A stretch of DNA of 64,000 nt from Piscinibacter sp047600445 (GCF_047600445.1 NZ_JASGKT010000002.1:124001-188000); one strand, 5' to 3'. Numbered from the stretch's first letter, positions 1 to 7,194 are shown. Notes: generated by a model from the letters alone, not told the origin. Numbers and translations: made by a program.

Positions 1-1147
1 CGACGAGCTGGGGCGGCTGACCGGCATCACCACGGCCTCGGCCAGTTGGAGCATCGGCTACGACGCCAACGGCAACCGCACCGGCCTCACCCTCAACGGC
101 ACCACCAGCGCCTACACCACCGCCAGCACCAGCAACCGGCTGACCAGCATCACCAACCCGGCCCGAAGCTTCGGCTACGACAACGCCGGCAACACCGTCA
201 GCGACACCTACTCCGCCACCTACAACCTGGCCGGGCGCTTGGCCACGCTGCTCAAGGCGGGAACCACCTCCACCTACAGCGTCGACGGCTTCGGGCGCCG
301 GGTGCGCAAGTTCGACAGCACCGGAGCCGCCAGCACGGTGCTGTTCGTGTACGACCAGCTCGGCCAGCTGCTGGGCGAGTACAACTCAAACGGCACGGCG
401 ATCCGGGAGTACGTGTGGCTGGGCAATACCCCAGTGGCGGTCTTTACGCCGGACCCGGCCAACGCGGCTAACCCGCCGCTGGCTTACTACATCCACACCG
501 ACCACCTGGCCACGCCGCGCATCGTGCTCAACACCGCCGGCCAGCAGCGCTGGAGCTGGCTGGCCGAACCCTTCGGAACCTCCGCGCCGAACGCCAACCC
601 GCAGAGCCTGGGAACGTTCACCTTCAACCTGCGCCACCCCGGCCAGTACGCAGACGCCGAGAGCGGGCTGTTCTACAACTACTTCCGGGACTACGATGCC
701 TCAACAGGCAGGTACGCTCAGTCCGATCCCATCGGGCTACAGGGCGGCGTCAATACGTACAGCTATGTGACTGGGAACCCACTGAGCTACGTGGACCCGC
801 AGGGGTTGCAGGGCATTGCTCCGACGCCAATGGGGCCGATACCTGTGCCAGTGCCGGTGCCCTCGCCGTTGAATCCTTCGCCGAGGCCGCTTGACCCGAC
901 AGACCCGTTTGGTCCGCAGTACACGCCGGTACCGTCAGCGCCGAACTGGTGGAGCCGCATCAAGCAGGCGTACAACGACTGGTGCGAGCGTGAGGAGTGC
1001 AAGGCCGATTGCGTCAAGCAGTACGAGCGAGATGCCCAGGAGTGTGGCGTCGCCAATGCGTTTTGGGGTTCACGTGGCTACCAAGCGTGCATGAAGAGAG
1101 CCGGCGAGTATCTTGGCCAGTGCATGAAGAAGTGCGATGGAAAGTGA
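1..1147 (+). CDS. Rhs/YD-repeat protein, C-terminal part (5' end outside window), Cys-rich tail
   Basis: The reading frame (codons starting at base 2) is already open at the window edge, so this is the 3' part of a larger gene. It encodes YD repeats (YDANGNRTG, FGYDNAGNT, VDGFGRRVRKF), then the conserved Rhs core end HTDHLATPRIV, GLFYNYFRDYDAS and QSDPIGLQGG, closing at DPQGL near base 810. After that junction the sequence becomes unrelated: a Pro-rich linker and about 60 residues rich in Cys and charge (six-plus Cys, including CEREECKADC and CMKKC). In this family the part after the DPxGL junction is the exchangeable toxin. I do not recognise the tail. The next gene starts 3 bases after the stop and is the likely immunity gene. 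Bases 1-800 align without gaps to 7969-8768. Confidence 0.85.
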   Translation, partial: DELGRLTGITTASASWSIGYDANGNRTGLTLNGTTSAYTTASTSNRLTSITNPARSFGYDNAGNTVSDTYSATYNLAGRLATLLKAGTTSTYSVDGFGRRVRKFDSTGAASTVLFVYDQLGQLLGEYNSNGTAIREYVWLGNTPVAVFTPDPANAANPPLAYYIHTDHLATPRIVLNTAGQQRWSWLAEPFGTSAPNANPQSLGTFTFNLRHPGQYADAESGLFYNYFRDYDASTGRYAQSDPIGLQGGVNTYSYVTGNPLSYVDPQGLQGIAPTPMGPIPVPVPVPSPLNPSPRPLDPTDPFGPQYTPVPSAPNWWSRIKQAYNDWCEREECKADCVKQYERDAQECGVANAFWGSRGYQACMKRAGEYLGQCMKKCDGK

Positions 1148-1441
1148 GCAATGAAGTATCCGTATCTGAATATCTACCTGGATGATGACCAGAATCTTTG
1201 CTTCGCCAAAGTTGAACGGCCGGGAGAGAACCCGCGCTTGGTCATTGACGTGACACTCGACGAGATGAAGGTGTGTTCTCTCGCTGAGCTGCAGGAAAAG
1301 GTCGGCGGCACAGTCGTCGGGCTGTTGAAGATCTGGAACAAAGAGCTGTTCGCAGACTGGGACTCTGGCAAGACAAACAAGAAGGTATAGCGATGGTGGC
1401 TACAAGCGAACCACTTGCTCCATGCCATGCACTTGCAACCC
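1141..1441 (+). repeat. 301-bp direct repeat, copy 1 (partner 9863-10163)
   Basis: The two 301-base segments have equal length and differ at only a few positions. The repeat begins in the last codons of the upstream Rhs gene, contains the whole 79-aa gene and 51 bases after it, and ends at the sequence CTTGCAACCC, after which the flanks diverge completely. Confidence 0.9.
1151..1390 (+). CDS. 79-aa protein, putative immunity protein of the Cys-rich Rhs tail (copy 1)
   Basis: A 79-residue acidic soluble protein starting MKYPYLNIYLDDDQ, with no signal peptide or membrane helix. It starts 3 bases after the stop of the Rhs gene, the usual place for a polymorphic-toxin immunity gene. I do not recognise the family. 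The segment beginning 10 bases upstream of the start is duplicated at 9863-10163, where the encoded protein differs at one residue (Pro to Leu at about position 24). Conservation of the second copy away from its toxin fits an orphan immunity gene kept for protection, but that is inference from position alone. Confidence 0.7.
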   Translation: MKYPYLNIYLDDDQNLCFAKVERPGENPRLVIDVTLDEMKVCSLAELQEKVGGTVVGLLKIWNKELFADWDSGKTNKKV

Positions 1442-2289
1442 TCACCCACCTCGTTCCTCTACAACGCTGACAACCGGCTGACCAGCACCACCAACCCGGC
1501 CCGAAGCTTCGGCTACGACAACGCCGGCAACACCGTCAGCGACACCTACACCGCCACCTACAACCTGGCCGGGCGCTTGGCCACGCTGCTCAAGGCGGGA
1601 ACCACCTCCACCTACAGCGTCGACGGCTTCGGGCGCCGGGTGCGCAAGTTCGACAGCACCGGAGCCGCCAGCACGGTGCTGTTCGTCTACGACCAGCAGG
1701 GCCAGCTGCTGGGCGAGTACAACGGCTCGGGCACGGCCCTGCGGGAGTACGTCTGGCTCGGCAGCACACCCATCGCCATGTTCGTGCCCAACGGCAGCAA
1801 CCCGCCGCTGGTGTACTACATCCACACCGATCACCTGGCCACGCCGCGCATCGTGCTCAACACCGCCGGCCAGCAGCGCTGGAGCTGGCTCGCCGAGCCC
1901 TTCGGAACCTCCGCGCCGAACAACAACCCGCAGAGCCTGGGCGCCTTCGCCTTCTTCCTGCGCCACCCAGGCCAGTACGCCGACTCGGAGAGCGGGCTGT
2001 TCTACAACTACTTCAGAGACTACGATGCCTCGACAGGCAAGTATGTTCAAAGTGACCCCATCGGATTGGGCGGCGGCATCAACACGTATGCCTACGTCGA
2101 GGGCAACCCTCTCAGCTACGTGGACCCATTGGGGCTGCACAAAGGCGACAAGTGGTATGGGTTCAACAATCGAGAGTTCCAGCGCTGGTTCCATAAGTGT
2201 TGGAAGCAAGCTGGAAATGCTGATGCCGACAAAGAGGAGATTGCCGAGGCGTATGCCGACTGGGTAAGTCGAGGTTCGCCCACAGGGGG

Positions 2290-2317
2290 GGCGGTCTCAA
2301 GTTTGAAGCGCAACACC
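2290..2317 (+). repeat. IS30-family terminal inverted repeat (transposase 3' side)
   Basis: Sequence of the form GGCGGTCTCAAGTTTGAAG followed by CGCAACACC. It matches the reverse complement of 3376-3403 at 25 of 28 positions. Confidence 0.85.
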
Positions 2318-2321
2318 GGGT

Positions 2322-3353
2322 TCAATGAATCTCGGCTGATTCTCGATGGGAGGCGGCTTGAAGCATAGCGGCGAAGACCTGCAAGGGGTTGTGCCAGTTG
2401 TGCGTAGCGCGAGGCCGGGTGTTCAGGCTATCGGCGATGGCATCGAGTTCGTCCTGGGTGTAGATCGACAGGTCGGTGCCCTTGGGCAGGTACTGGCGCA
2501 ACAGGCCGTTGGTGTTCTCGCAGGTCGGACGCTGCCAGGGGCTGTGCGGGTCGCAGAAGTACACGCGCACGCCGGTGGCGGCGGCGAGTTCGGCATGACG
2601 GGCCATCTCCTTGCCCTGGTCGTAGGTCAGCGTCTGGCGCATGGGCTGGGCAACCTGGCGCAGCTTGGCGGTGAAGGCGGCGAGCGCGGACTCGGCGGTG
2701 GCATCGGGCATGCGCGCGAGCAGCACCAGCCGCGAGGAACGCTCGACGAGCACGCCCACGGCAGACTTGTTGCCAGCGCCCCGGATGAGGTCACCCTCCC
2801 AGTGGCCCGGCATCACGCGGTCATCGACCTCGGGCGGTCGCACGTGGATGCTGAGCATCTCGGGGATCTGCCCGCGCCGGTCCGTACCCCTGGAGCGCGG
2901 CATGCGCGTGCTCTTGCCCTGGCGCAGGCAGGCGATGAGCTGGCGGCGCAACTCGCCGCGCGGATGGGCGTAGATCGCCGTGTAGATGCTCTCGTGCGAC
3001 ACGTGGCGGCAAGGCTCGTCGGGGAACACCCGTCGCAGTGTGGCAGCGATCTGCTGCGGCGACCACCTCCAGTTCAGCATCGTGAGCACCGCGCCCCAGA
3101 GAACGCCGCGCGCATCGAGCTTGGCCGCCGGCCGTGCCGCCGTGCGCCGCTGGGCATGCAGGGCCATCGCCGTGTGGCTTGCGTAGTCGCTCGCGGCGTC
3201 GCCGTTGCGCCGGACCTCCCGGCTGATCGTCGACGCCGGCCGCGCGAGCTTGCGGGAGATCTCCCGCAAGCTCGCGCCCTGCAGCTTCATGCTCGCGATC
3301 AGCATGCGCTCCTCAGGCTGGAGTTGCCTGTACTTCGTTCGTCCTTCTTGCAT
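2322..3353 (-). CDS. IS30-family transposase
   Basis: A 343-aa DDE transposase that cuts and joins the element's ends. The N-terminal third carries a helix-turn-helix typical of IS30 (LREISRKLARPASTISREV, about residues 30-50). The catalytic residues are visible: Asp in GHWEGDLI, Asp in LTYDQGKEM and Glu in CENTNGLLRQ, with the usual NTRPR motif near the C-terminus. The length is normal for the family and the frame is intact from ATG to stop. The gene fills nearly all of the 1114-bp element. Confidence 0.93.
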   Translation of the reverse strand: MQEGRTKYRQLQPEERMLIASMKLQGASLREISRKLARPASTISREVRRNGDAASDYASHTAMALHAQRRTAARPAAKLDARGVLWGAVLTMLNWRWSPQQIAATLRRVFPDEPCRHVSHESIYTAIYAHPRGELRRQLIACLRQGKSTRMPRSRGTDRRGQIPEMLSIHVRPPEVDDRVMPGHWEGDLIRGAGNKSAVGVLVERSSRLVLLARMPDATAESALAAFTAKLRQVAQPMRQTLTYDQGKEMARHAELAAATGVRVYFCDPHSPWQRPTCENTNGLLRQYLPKGTDLSIYTQDELDAIADSLNTRPRATHNWHNPLQVFAAMLQAASHRESAEIH

Positions 3354-3375
3354 GGCTGCACCTTACTCGGCGTAA

Positions 3376-3403
3376 GGTGTTGCACTTCAGACTTGAGGCC
3401 GCC
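3376..3403 (-). repeat. IS30-family terminal inverted repeat (transposase 5' side)
   Basis: Read on the minus strand it starts GGCGGCCTCAAGTCTGAAG, pairing with the other end at 2290-2317. The transposase start codon lies 23 bases inside it. Confidence 0.85.
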
Positions 3404-3592
3404 GGGGAAGTGCGATAACACACCGCCACCACCGCCAGCCCCTGCGCCAGATGCTTGTGGCGATACCTGCAAGAAGACGGCGACGGTTGTCATTGTCGGG
3501 GGTACTTCCTATGTCATTTACCGGTGTCTGAGAATGTTGCCTTCGTTGCTGCCGCCACTGTGGCCAACCATTCCAGCGAATGTGGTGGTGCC

Positions 3593-4021
3593 ATGACGCA
3601 GGAAAGTGGACTGGCATCTCACACCTACACGGTGGAGCTTCGATTTATGGGGCCCAAGTTGGAGCCGGCTGACATCTCTAGGCGGCTCAACTTGGTTGCA
3701 AGCGCTGAGTTGAGCCTTGCAGAAAGTCAGGCTGGAACGAGAAGGCAGCAGCAACCCTTCTGGGCCTACAACGGTCAGGGCGAAGTCGGGTTCCATCCTG
3801 AATGGAAATCCTTGGACGAGGGTCTGCAGTTCTTGCTGGGGTGTTTGCACTCTCGAAAGGCAGAAATTGCCGCGCTTGCTCTTGAGTTCCGCGCCCTTTG
3901 GTGGTGTGGTCACTTCCAAGCAAGCTTCGACGGAGGTCCGACGTTGCCCGCGGAGTTGATGACGGAAATCGGCAGCTATGGCATTCCTCTCTCTATCGAC
4001 AATTACTTCTCCGAGGACTGA
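3593..4021 (+). CDS. DUF4279-like protein, putative immunity protein of the IS-split Rhs tail
   Basis: A 142-aa soluble protein. The ATG at 3593 overlaps the original stop of the Rhs tail (ATGA, 3593-3596), so I choose it over the upstream in-frame start at 3455. The pattern HTYTVELRFMGPKLEPADI, then FWAYNG, WKSLDEGL and a long helix before the last beta segments resembles the DUF4279 family, often found beside Rhs and other polymorphic toxins. The family call is from memory of the pattern. Translational coupling to the tail supports a toxin-immunity pair. With the toxin gene split by the IS, this gene may survive as a stand-alone immunity gene, if it is still transcribed. Confidence 0.7.
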   Translation: MTQESGLASHTYTVELRFMGPKLEPADISRRLNLVASAELSLAESQAGTRRQQQPFWAYNGQGEVGFHPEWKSLDEGLQFLLGCLHSRKAEIAALALEFRALWWCGHFQASFDGGPTLPAELMTEIGSYGIPLSIDNYFSED

Positions 4022-4045
4022 TTCGGTGGTTCTTGCTCGGTAAGC

Positions 4046-4225
4046 GCTGAGTCCAGGCTGGACTACGGCCACCCGAAGGGCTCGGCCTTGACGCGGCGGC
4101 GTGCCGTTCGACGCTCGCCGTGGGCGGTGCATGCGGACGAAGTGGCATGCACCGCTGACGGCAGAGGGCGACTCGTTCCCTTCCCGGCGGGAAGGGCGGA
4201 GGGATGGGCGATGCGGCGCATCGCT
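4046..4225. other. Hairpin-dense stretch A, no gene seen
   Basis: Between the DUF4279-like gene and the next ORF (4022-4257) I see no convincing gene but several perfect inverted repeats: 4050-4055/4059-4064 (6 bp, loop GGC), 4126-4134/4145-4153 (9 bp, loop 10), 4178-4185/4189-4196 (8 bp, loop GGC) and 4208-4214/4218-4224 (7 bp, loop GGC). Three share the loop GGC. The style matches stretch B at 4540-4862, so both may belong to one structured RNA or DNA element. Confidence 0.55.
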
Positions 4226-4257
4226 ACATGGAGGCGATGCCACTCGCTAAGCCCGCC

Positions 4258-4530
4258 ATGCCGCTGCAACCCTCACCCACCTGGTACCTGTACAACGCGG
4301 GCGACTCCGAAGAGGTCCGCCTGCTCGACGACGACGGCCGCGCCGAGCCGGCGCTGAGCGGCGCGGCGCGCGTGCTCGCCGAGCTGGCCGAGGCCCTGCA
4401 CGCGAACGCCCAGCCGCAGCGCTTGCGGGGGCCGACCTCGTGCAGGCGCGGTCCAAGCGCCGGGTCCGCGCCCACGCGGACGCATGAGGTTGGGGTGCAG
4501 GGAGCGCGAGCGAACGAAGCCCGCCGCTGA
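4258..4530 (+). CDS. hypothetical ORF inside the hairpin cassette
   Basis: An open frame of 90 codons beginning MPLQPSPTWYLYNAG and then acidic and Ala/Leu-rich (VRLLDDDGRAEP, ARVLAELAEALHANA). I do not recognise it. The C-terminal third becomes Arg/Pro-rich where the frame enters structured stretch B, so the true product may be shorter or the gene may be truncated. Its first bases share an 18-bp identical segment (4265-4282) with the Rhs junction at 1434-1451. A GTG or ATG further upstream (4204) is also possible. Confidence 0.35.
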   Translation: MPLQPSPTWYLYNAGDSEEVRLLDDDGRAEPALSGAARVLAELAEALHANAQPQRLRGPTSCRRGPSAGSAPTRTHEVGVQGARANEARR

Positions 4531-4539
4531 CGAAGCGCA

Positions 4540-4862
4540 GCGCAGGAAGCCACCCTGGGTGACGACGAGGCGTTCAGCCTCGAAGCGAGGACCGGCACGG
4601 TGCACGCTGTTCGCCACGCGGGGTGGCTTCCTGCGCGACACGCCGACGTTCAGTCGGAGTGGCGTGCAGGCAGCGGCGCCCCTGACGGGTGACGATGGGC
4701 GTCCAGCCCAGCGAGTGTGCGTGCGGCCCCAGCCGCCGAAGAGCACACGTTCGACCGCCCGAGCCCGTGCATGCTGGCAGCGTCTGCTGCGAGCGTGCGG
4801 GGGCGACAGACGCATCGGCAGATGCGTCGCAGCGTGGCTACACGTCGCATCGAAACGATGCG
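4540..4862. other. Hairpin-dense stretch B, candidate structured RNA
   Basis: Perfect inverted repeats in order: 4540-4555/4621-4636 (16 bp) enclosing 4566-4571/4577-4582 (loop GTTCA); 4643-4647/4653-4657 (loop GTTCA); 4696-4700/4706-4710 (loop GTCCA); 4715-4720/4743-4748 enclosing 4723-4727/4732-4736; 4777-4781/4786-4790; 4809-4816/4821-4828 (8 bp); 4846-4852/4856-4862 (7 bp). Seven separate stems fill 323 bases. Frames through it give low-complexity Arg-rich peptides, so it is unlikely to be coding. The recurring GT(T/C)CA loops suggest a folded RNA or a single-strand recombination substrate. I cannot assign it to a known RNA class. Confidence 0.5.
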
Positions 4863-5190
4863 AGGTGACGCCTACGGCTTCCTGAAGGCGATGGGCGGCC
4901 TGGCGGCGGCGTCTGAACCCGAGCAGCCCGAACTCGGCGCCGAGGCGCCGACGTGGGCACGCCTTTATACGGAGACGACGACGACGCGCTACGGCGAGAC
5001 CGGCCAGCGCATCGAGGGCGTCGAGCTCGTGCAGGCCGGCGGCACGGCCGGCATCGTCTGCGTGCTGGAGCGCGTGGCGACACGCACGACGCGCTGGGAG
5101 CTGGTGCCCAAGGCCTCGACCGAGGGCGAGACGACGGAAGGCAAGGTAAGTGCAGCCGCGCCTGGCAAGGCTAAAACTGCGAAGGCCGGC
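4858..5190 (+). CDS. hypothetical protein, probably truncated at a recombination joint
   Basis: From ATG 4858 the frame reads MRGDAYGFLKAMGG, LGAEAPTWARLYTE, RYGETGQRIEGVELVQAGG and TRWELVPKASTEGE, with normal codon usage for this genome. I do not recognise it. Near 5185 the frame runs into the catalytic part of the tyrosine recombinase in the wrong phase, where it becomes Arg-rich noise although it stays open to 5709. I read this as a gene cut by the event that also removed the recombinase N-terminus. The end coordinate is approximate. Confidence 0.4.
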
Positions 5191-5788
5191 CATGCGGCGC
5201 AGCGAGCTGGTCGAACTGCACACCGACGACGTGGACCTGCCGCGCGGCACGGTGCTCATCCGCCAAGGCAAGGGCAAGAAGGACCGCGTGGTGCCCATCG
5301 GCGAGCGGGCGGTGGCCTGGGTGCAGCGCTACCTCTACGAGGTGCGCGAGCGCTACGTCGAGCTGCCCGACGACGGGCACCTGTTCCTGGCCAAGCACGG
5401 CGAGGCGATGCAGGGCAAGCAGCTCTCGGTCATCGTCAAGCAGGCCATCGAGCGGGCCAACCTGGAGCGCTTCCAGACCACGCACCCGAACGCCGCGTGC
5501 CACCTGTTCCGCCACGCCTGTGCGACCCACATGCTGGAGGCCGGCGCGGACATCCGCTACATCCAGGCGCTGCTCGGCCACGCCGACCTGAGCACGACCG
5601 AGGTCTATACGCAGGTGAGCATCGGCAAGCTCAAGGCCGTGCACACGGCGACCCATCCGGCGCGTCTGCAGCCCCGCCAAGGCGCGAACGCCGACGCGCT
5701 GCACCCTGACCCTCAGCCCACGGCCGAAGCGCTCCTGCAGGCCCTGGCGGCTGAGGCGGCGGCCGATGCCGCCTCCCTGCAACCCTGA
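5150..5788 (+). pseudogene. tyrosine recombinase (phage-integrase family), catalytic domain only
   Basis: The homology starts near 5190 with MRRSELVELHTDDVDL, which carries the first catalytic Arg. It continues with the Lys-containing beta-hairpin RQGKGKKDRVVPI, the HxxR box in HLFRHACATHML, LGHADLSTT and the nucleophile Tyr in TEVYTQVSIGKL. All the catalytic positions are present, but the roughly 100-residue N-terminal core-binding domain is missing and replaced by unrelated sequence. The frame has a possible GTG start at 5150, yet a product without the DNA-clamp domain is unlikely to recombine. It resembles recombinases of integrative elements followed by a small partner gene, as here. Confidence 0.8.
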
Positions 5789-5798
5789 CGTCCCGACC

Positions 5799-6038
5799 AT
5801 GCCCCGCAAGACCAACCGCTTGACCCTGCAACTGCCGCCCGAGTTCGTCGAGCTGTGCGAGGGCGACGGCGTGACGCCCGAACAGGTGCTGCGCGGCTTC
5901 GTCGCCGACCTGGCCGGCATCATGAACTGGGCGAACAACCCACGCGCGGACGGCTACAGCAGCAACGGCAGCGACGAGCGCCGCATGGCGATGGAGTACT
6001 ACGAGCGGGTCGGCTACCCCTGGTTCCATCGCGACTGA
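5799..6038 (+). CDS. small protein downstream of the recombinase
   Basis: A 79-aa protein (start ATG 5799: MPRKTNRLTLQLPPEFVELC) ending YYERVGYPWFHRD. It begins 10 bases after the recombinase stop, so the two were probably co-transcribed. The N-terminus (basic residues, then a beta-strand-like LTLQLPPEF and a helix) could be a ribbon-helix-helix-like fold, but that is a guess. Small genes of this type commonly follow integrases in mobile elements. An upstream start at 5766 overlaps the recombinase and is less likely. Confidence 0.6.
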   Translation: MPRKTNRLTLQLPPEFVELCEGDGVTPEQVLRGFVADLAGIMNWANNPRADGYSSNGSDERRMAMEYYERVGYPWFHRD

Positions 6039-6107
6039 CCAAGCCCTCGGCCTGGTCACGCCCGGCCTCTGCCTCTTCCTCTTAGCCGCTGGCTGCGCGG
6101 TCACGCG

Positions 6108-6198
6108 CAGGCTTCCCCGCGCGTGCGCGCATGAGCCCCGTGTCCGCCGTGGTAGCCGCGGCATCCTTCAGGCTTCCCCGCGCGTGCGCGCATGAGCC
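6108..6198 (+). repeat. 30-bp direct repeat, two copies 61 bp apart
   Basis: Positions 6108-6137 and 6169-6198 are identical over 30 bases (beginning CAGGCTTCCCCGCGCG). They lie between the recombinase partner gene and the next Rhs tail, where an attachment site or element boundary could be expected. Two copies with one 31-bp spacer are not a CRISPR array. Confidence 0.8.
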
Positions 6199-6847
6199 AG
6201 AATGCGCCTCTAGAGCAAAACGCCACAGCCCGAGGGAGGCCGTCTTCTACTTCGCCCCGCAAGCCCGCATCGCGCCTCAGCAAACCGCCCTCGGTTACGG
6301 CGGATGGGTGCCTGGGCGGAGCTACGCACAGAGTGATCCCATCGGGCTCGCGGGAGGGATCAATACGTACGCATATGCAGAAGGTCAGCCGACTGCACTG
6401 ACGGATCCGCTGGGATTGGCGACTTACATGTGCAGAGCGCCGTTGCATGCGTTGACTGGTGCCCTTGGAGAAGGGCGCGCGACATGGGCGATGTCCAATG
6501 TGCCTATGGCTCATCACCGCTATTTGTGTGTGCCCGGTCAGTGCGGTGGGCAAGATCAGCGAGGCGAGAAGCGGACAGATGTCCTTTGGGGCCCTGGCAA
6601 GCCGAGTAACGACGAGTTCAATGCGGCACGTTGCGAGCAGAAGGAACCCGACAATGCCTGCATCGAGAGCTGTATTCAGCGCCGCCTGGATGGTCCTCGG
6701 CCGACCTATGGCATTCCGTTTGCGACCGACTGTCAGGAGTGGGCTGAAGAGGTGCTGAATTCTTGCCGGTATGAGTGCTCATCCAGCACACCGACTGATC
6801 GCCCATATATCGGACACCCAAGCTCGGGCCGGAGGAGCAAGCGGTGA
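6131..6847 (+). pseudogene. Rhs core remnant with C-terminal toxin-like tail
   Basis: Only about 30 residues of Rhs core remain (GRSYAQSDPIGLAGGINTYAY to DPLGL, about 6317-6420). The sequence before that, including the open ATG at 6131 inside the direct repeat, is not Rhs. The tail of about 140 residues contains HHRYLCVPGQCGG, TDVLWGPGKPSNDEF, an acidic Cys stretch (CEQKEPDNACIESC) and a C-terminal ATDCQEWAEEVLNSCRYEC. I do not recognise a toxin family; the paired Cys suggest disulfides. The stop overlaps the start of a membrane protein gene (TGATG), giving a tail/immunity arrangement. Without signals or a full core it is probably an orphan module. Confidence 0.7.
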
Positions 6848-7194
6848 TGAGTCGAATTCTGCTTGCGGTTTGGCTGGTGTTGTGCTGCGCAGTACTCTCG
6901 CTCACGTTGTATGCCTACGAGCCGGGTCCACGCAGCGACGCTGGCGTCCTGTTTGCATGGGCAATGTTGGCTCTCACGTTCCCGAGCGGCTTGCTGGTTT
7001 CGGGAAGCATCGCGATCTTGGCCAACATCAATGATGGAACCCTGCTTGCCTTGATTAACGACGCCCCGCCATGGATTGGTTTCACGATCCTATGGCTTGC
7101 CTTTTGTGCGATCGGATACTTGCAGTGGTTCAGACTGATTCCTTGGTTCTGGCGCAAACTTCGAAGGCAGACTCCTGATCACGATGATGTTTGA
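6847..7194 (+). CDS. small integral membrane protein, putative immunity protein
   Basis: A 115-aa protein with about three hydrophobic segments: ILLAVWLVLCCAVLSLTLYA at the N-terminus, FAWAMLALTFPSGLLVSG, and WIGFTILWLAFCAIGYL, ending in a basic/acidic tail. The ATG at 6847 overlaps the stop of the Rhs tail; a GTG three bases upstream is also in frame. Membrane immunity proteins usually guard against toxins acting on membrane or periplasmic targets, which would suit the Cys-rich tail. That link is inference. Confidence 0.65.
   Translation: MSRILLAVWLVLCCAVLSLTLYAYEPGPRSDAGVLFAWAMLALTFPSGLLVSGSIAILANINDGTLLALINDAPPWIGFTILWLAFCAIGYLQWFRLIPWFWRKLRRQTPDHDDV

Larger units (their letters stand above)
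2290..3403 (-). mobile_element. IS30-family insertion sequence, 1114 bp
   Basis: The element has one transposase gene on the minus strand and 28-bp imperfect inverted repeats at 2290-2317 and 3376-3403. A GGG on each side (2287-2289 and 3404-3406) can be a 3-bp target duplication, although both lie in G runs and the exact register is ambiguous. Element plus 3 bp equals 1117 bp, which is exactly the frame offset between the two halves of the disrupted Rhs tail. Both ends and the transposase are intact, so the element may be active. Confidence 0.88.
1415..3596 (+). pseudogene. Rhs fragment with variable tail, split by an IS30-family insertion
   Basis: The Rhs homology begins near 1463 without any N-terminal region, runs through YD repeats and the core end (HTDHLATPRIV, SDPIGLGGG) to a DPLGL junction near 2138, then a new tail starting HKGDKWYGFNNREFQRWF. 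At 2289 an IS element interrupts it, so the present frame stops inside the IS at 2368. Deleting 2290-3406 (IS plus one GGG target copy) joins ...GSPTGG to KCDNTPPPPPAPAPDAC and continues in frame to IYRCLRMLPSLL and a stop at 3594-3596. That last hydrophobic/Pro segment resembles a tail end I know from Burkholderiales Rhs proteins. The immunity start ATG overlaps this stop. The 5' end is also a recombinant junction, so the fragment was probably an orphan tail before the IS arrived. Confidence 0.85.

Noticed and set aside
2346..3596. Long plus-strand frame across the IS30 element
   Set aside because: It is antisense to an intact transposase with clear catalytic motifs. Only its last 60 codons, after the IS end, match the Rhs tail.
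4046..4862. Integron attC array or group II intron
   Set aside because: No paired GTTRRRY/RYYYAAC core sites, no intron domain V pattern and no reverse transcriptase nearby.
4540..5190. Diversity-generating retroelement or retron
   Set aside because: No reverse transcriptase is present anywhere in the window, and no adenine-biased template repeat pair was seen.
6108..6198. CRISPR array
   Set aside because: Only two repeats with one 31-bp spacer and no cas genes.
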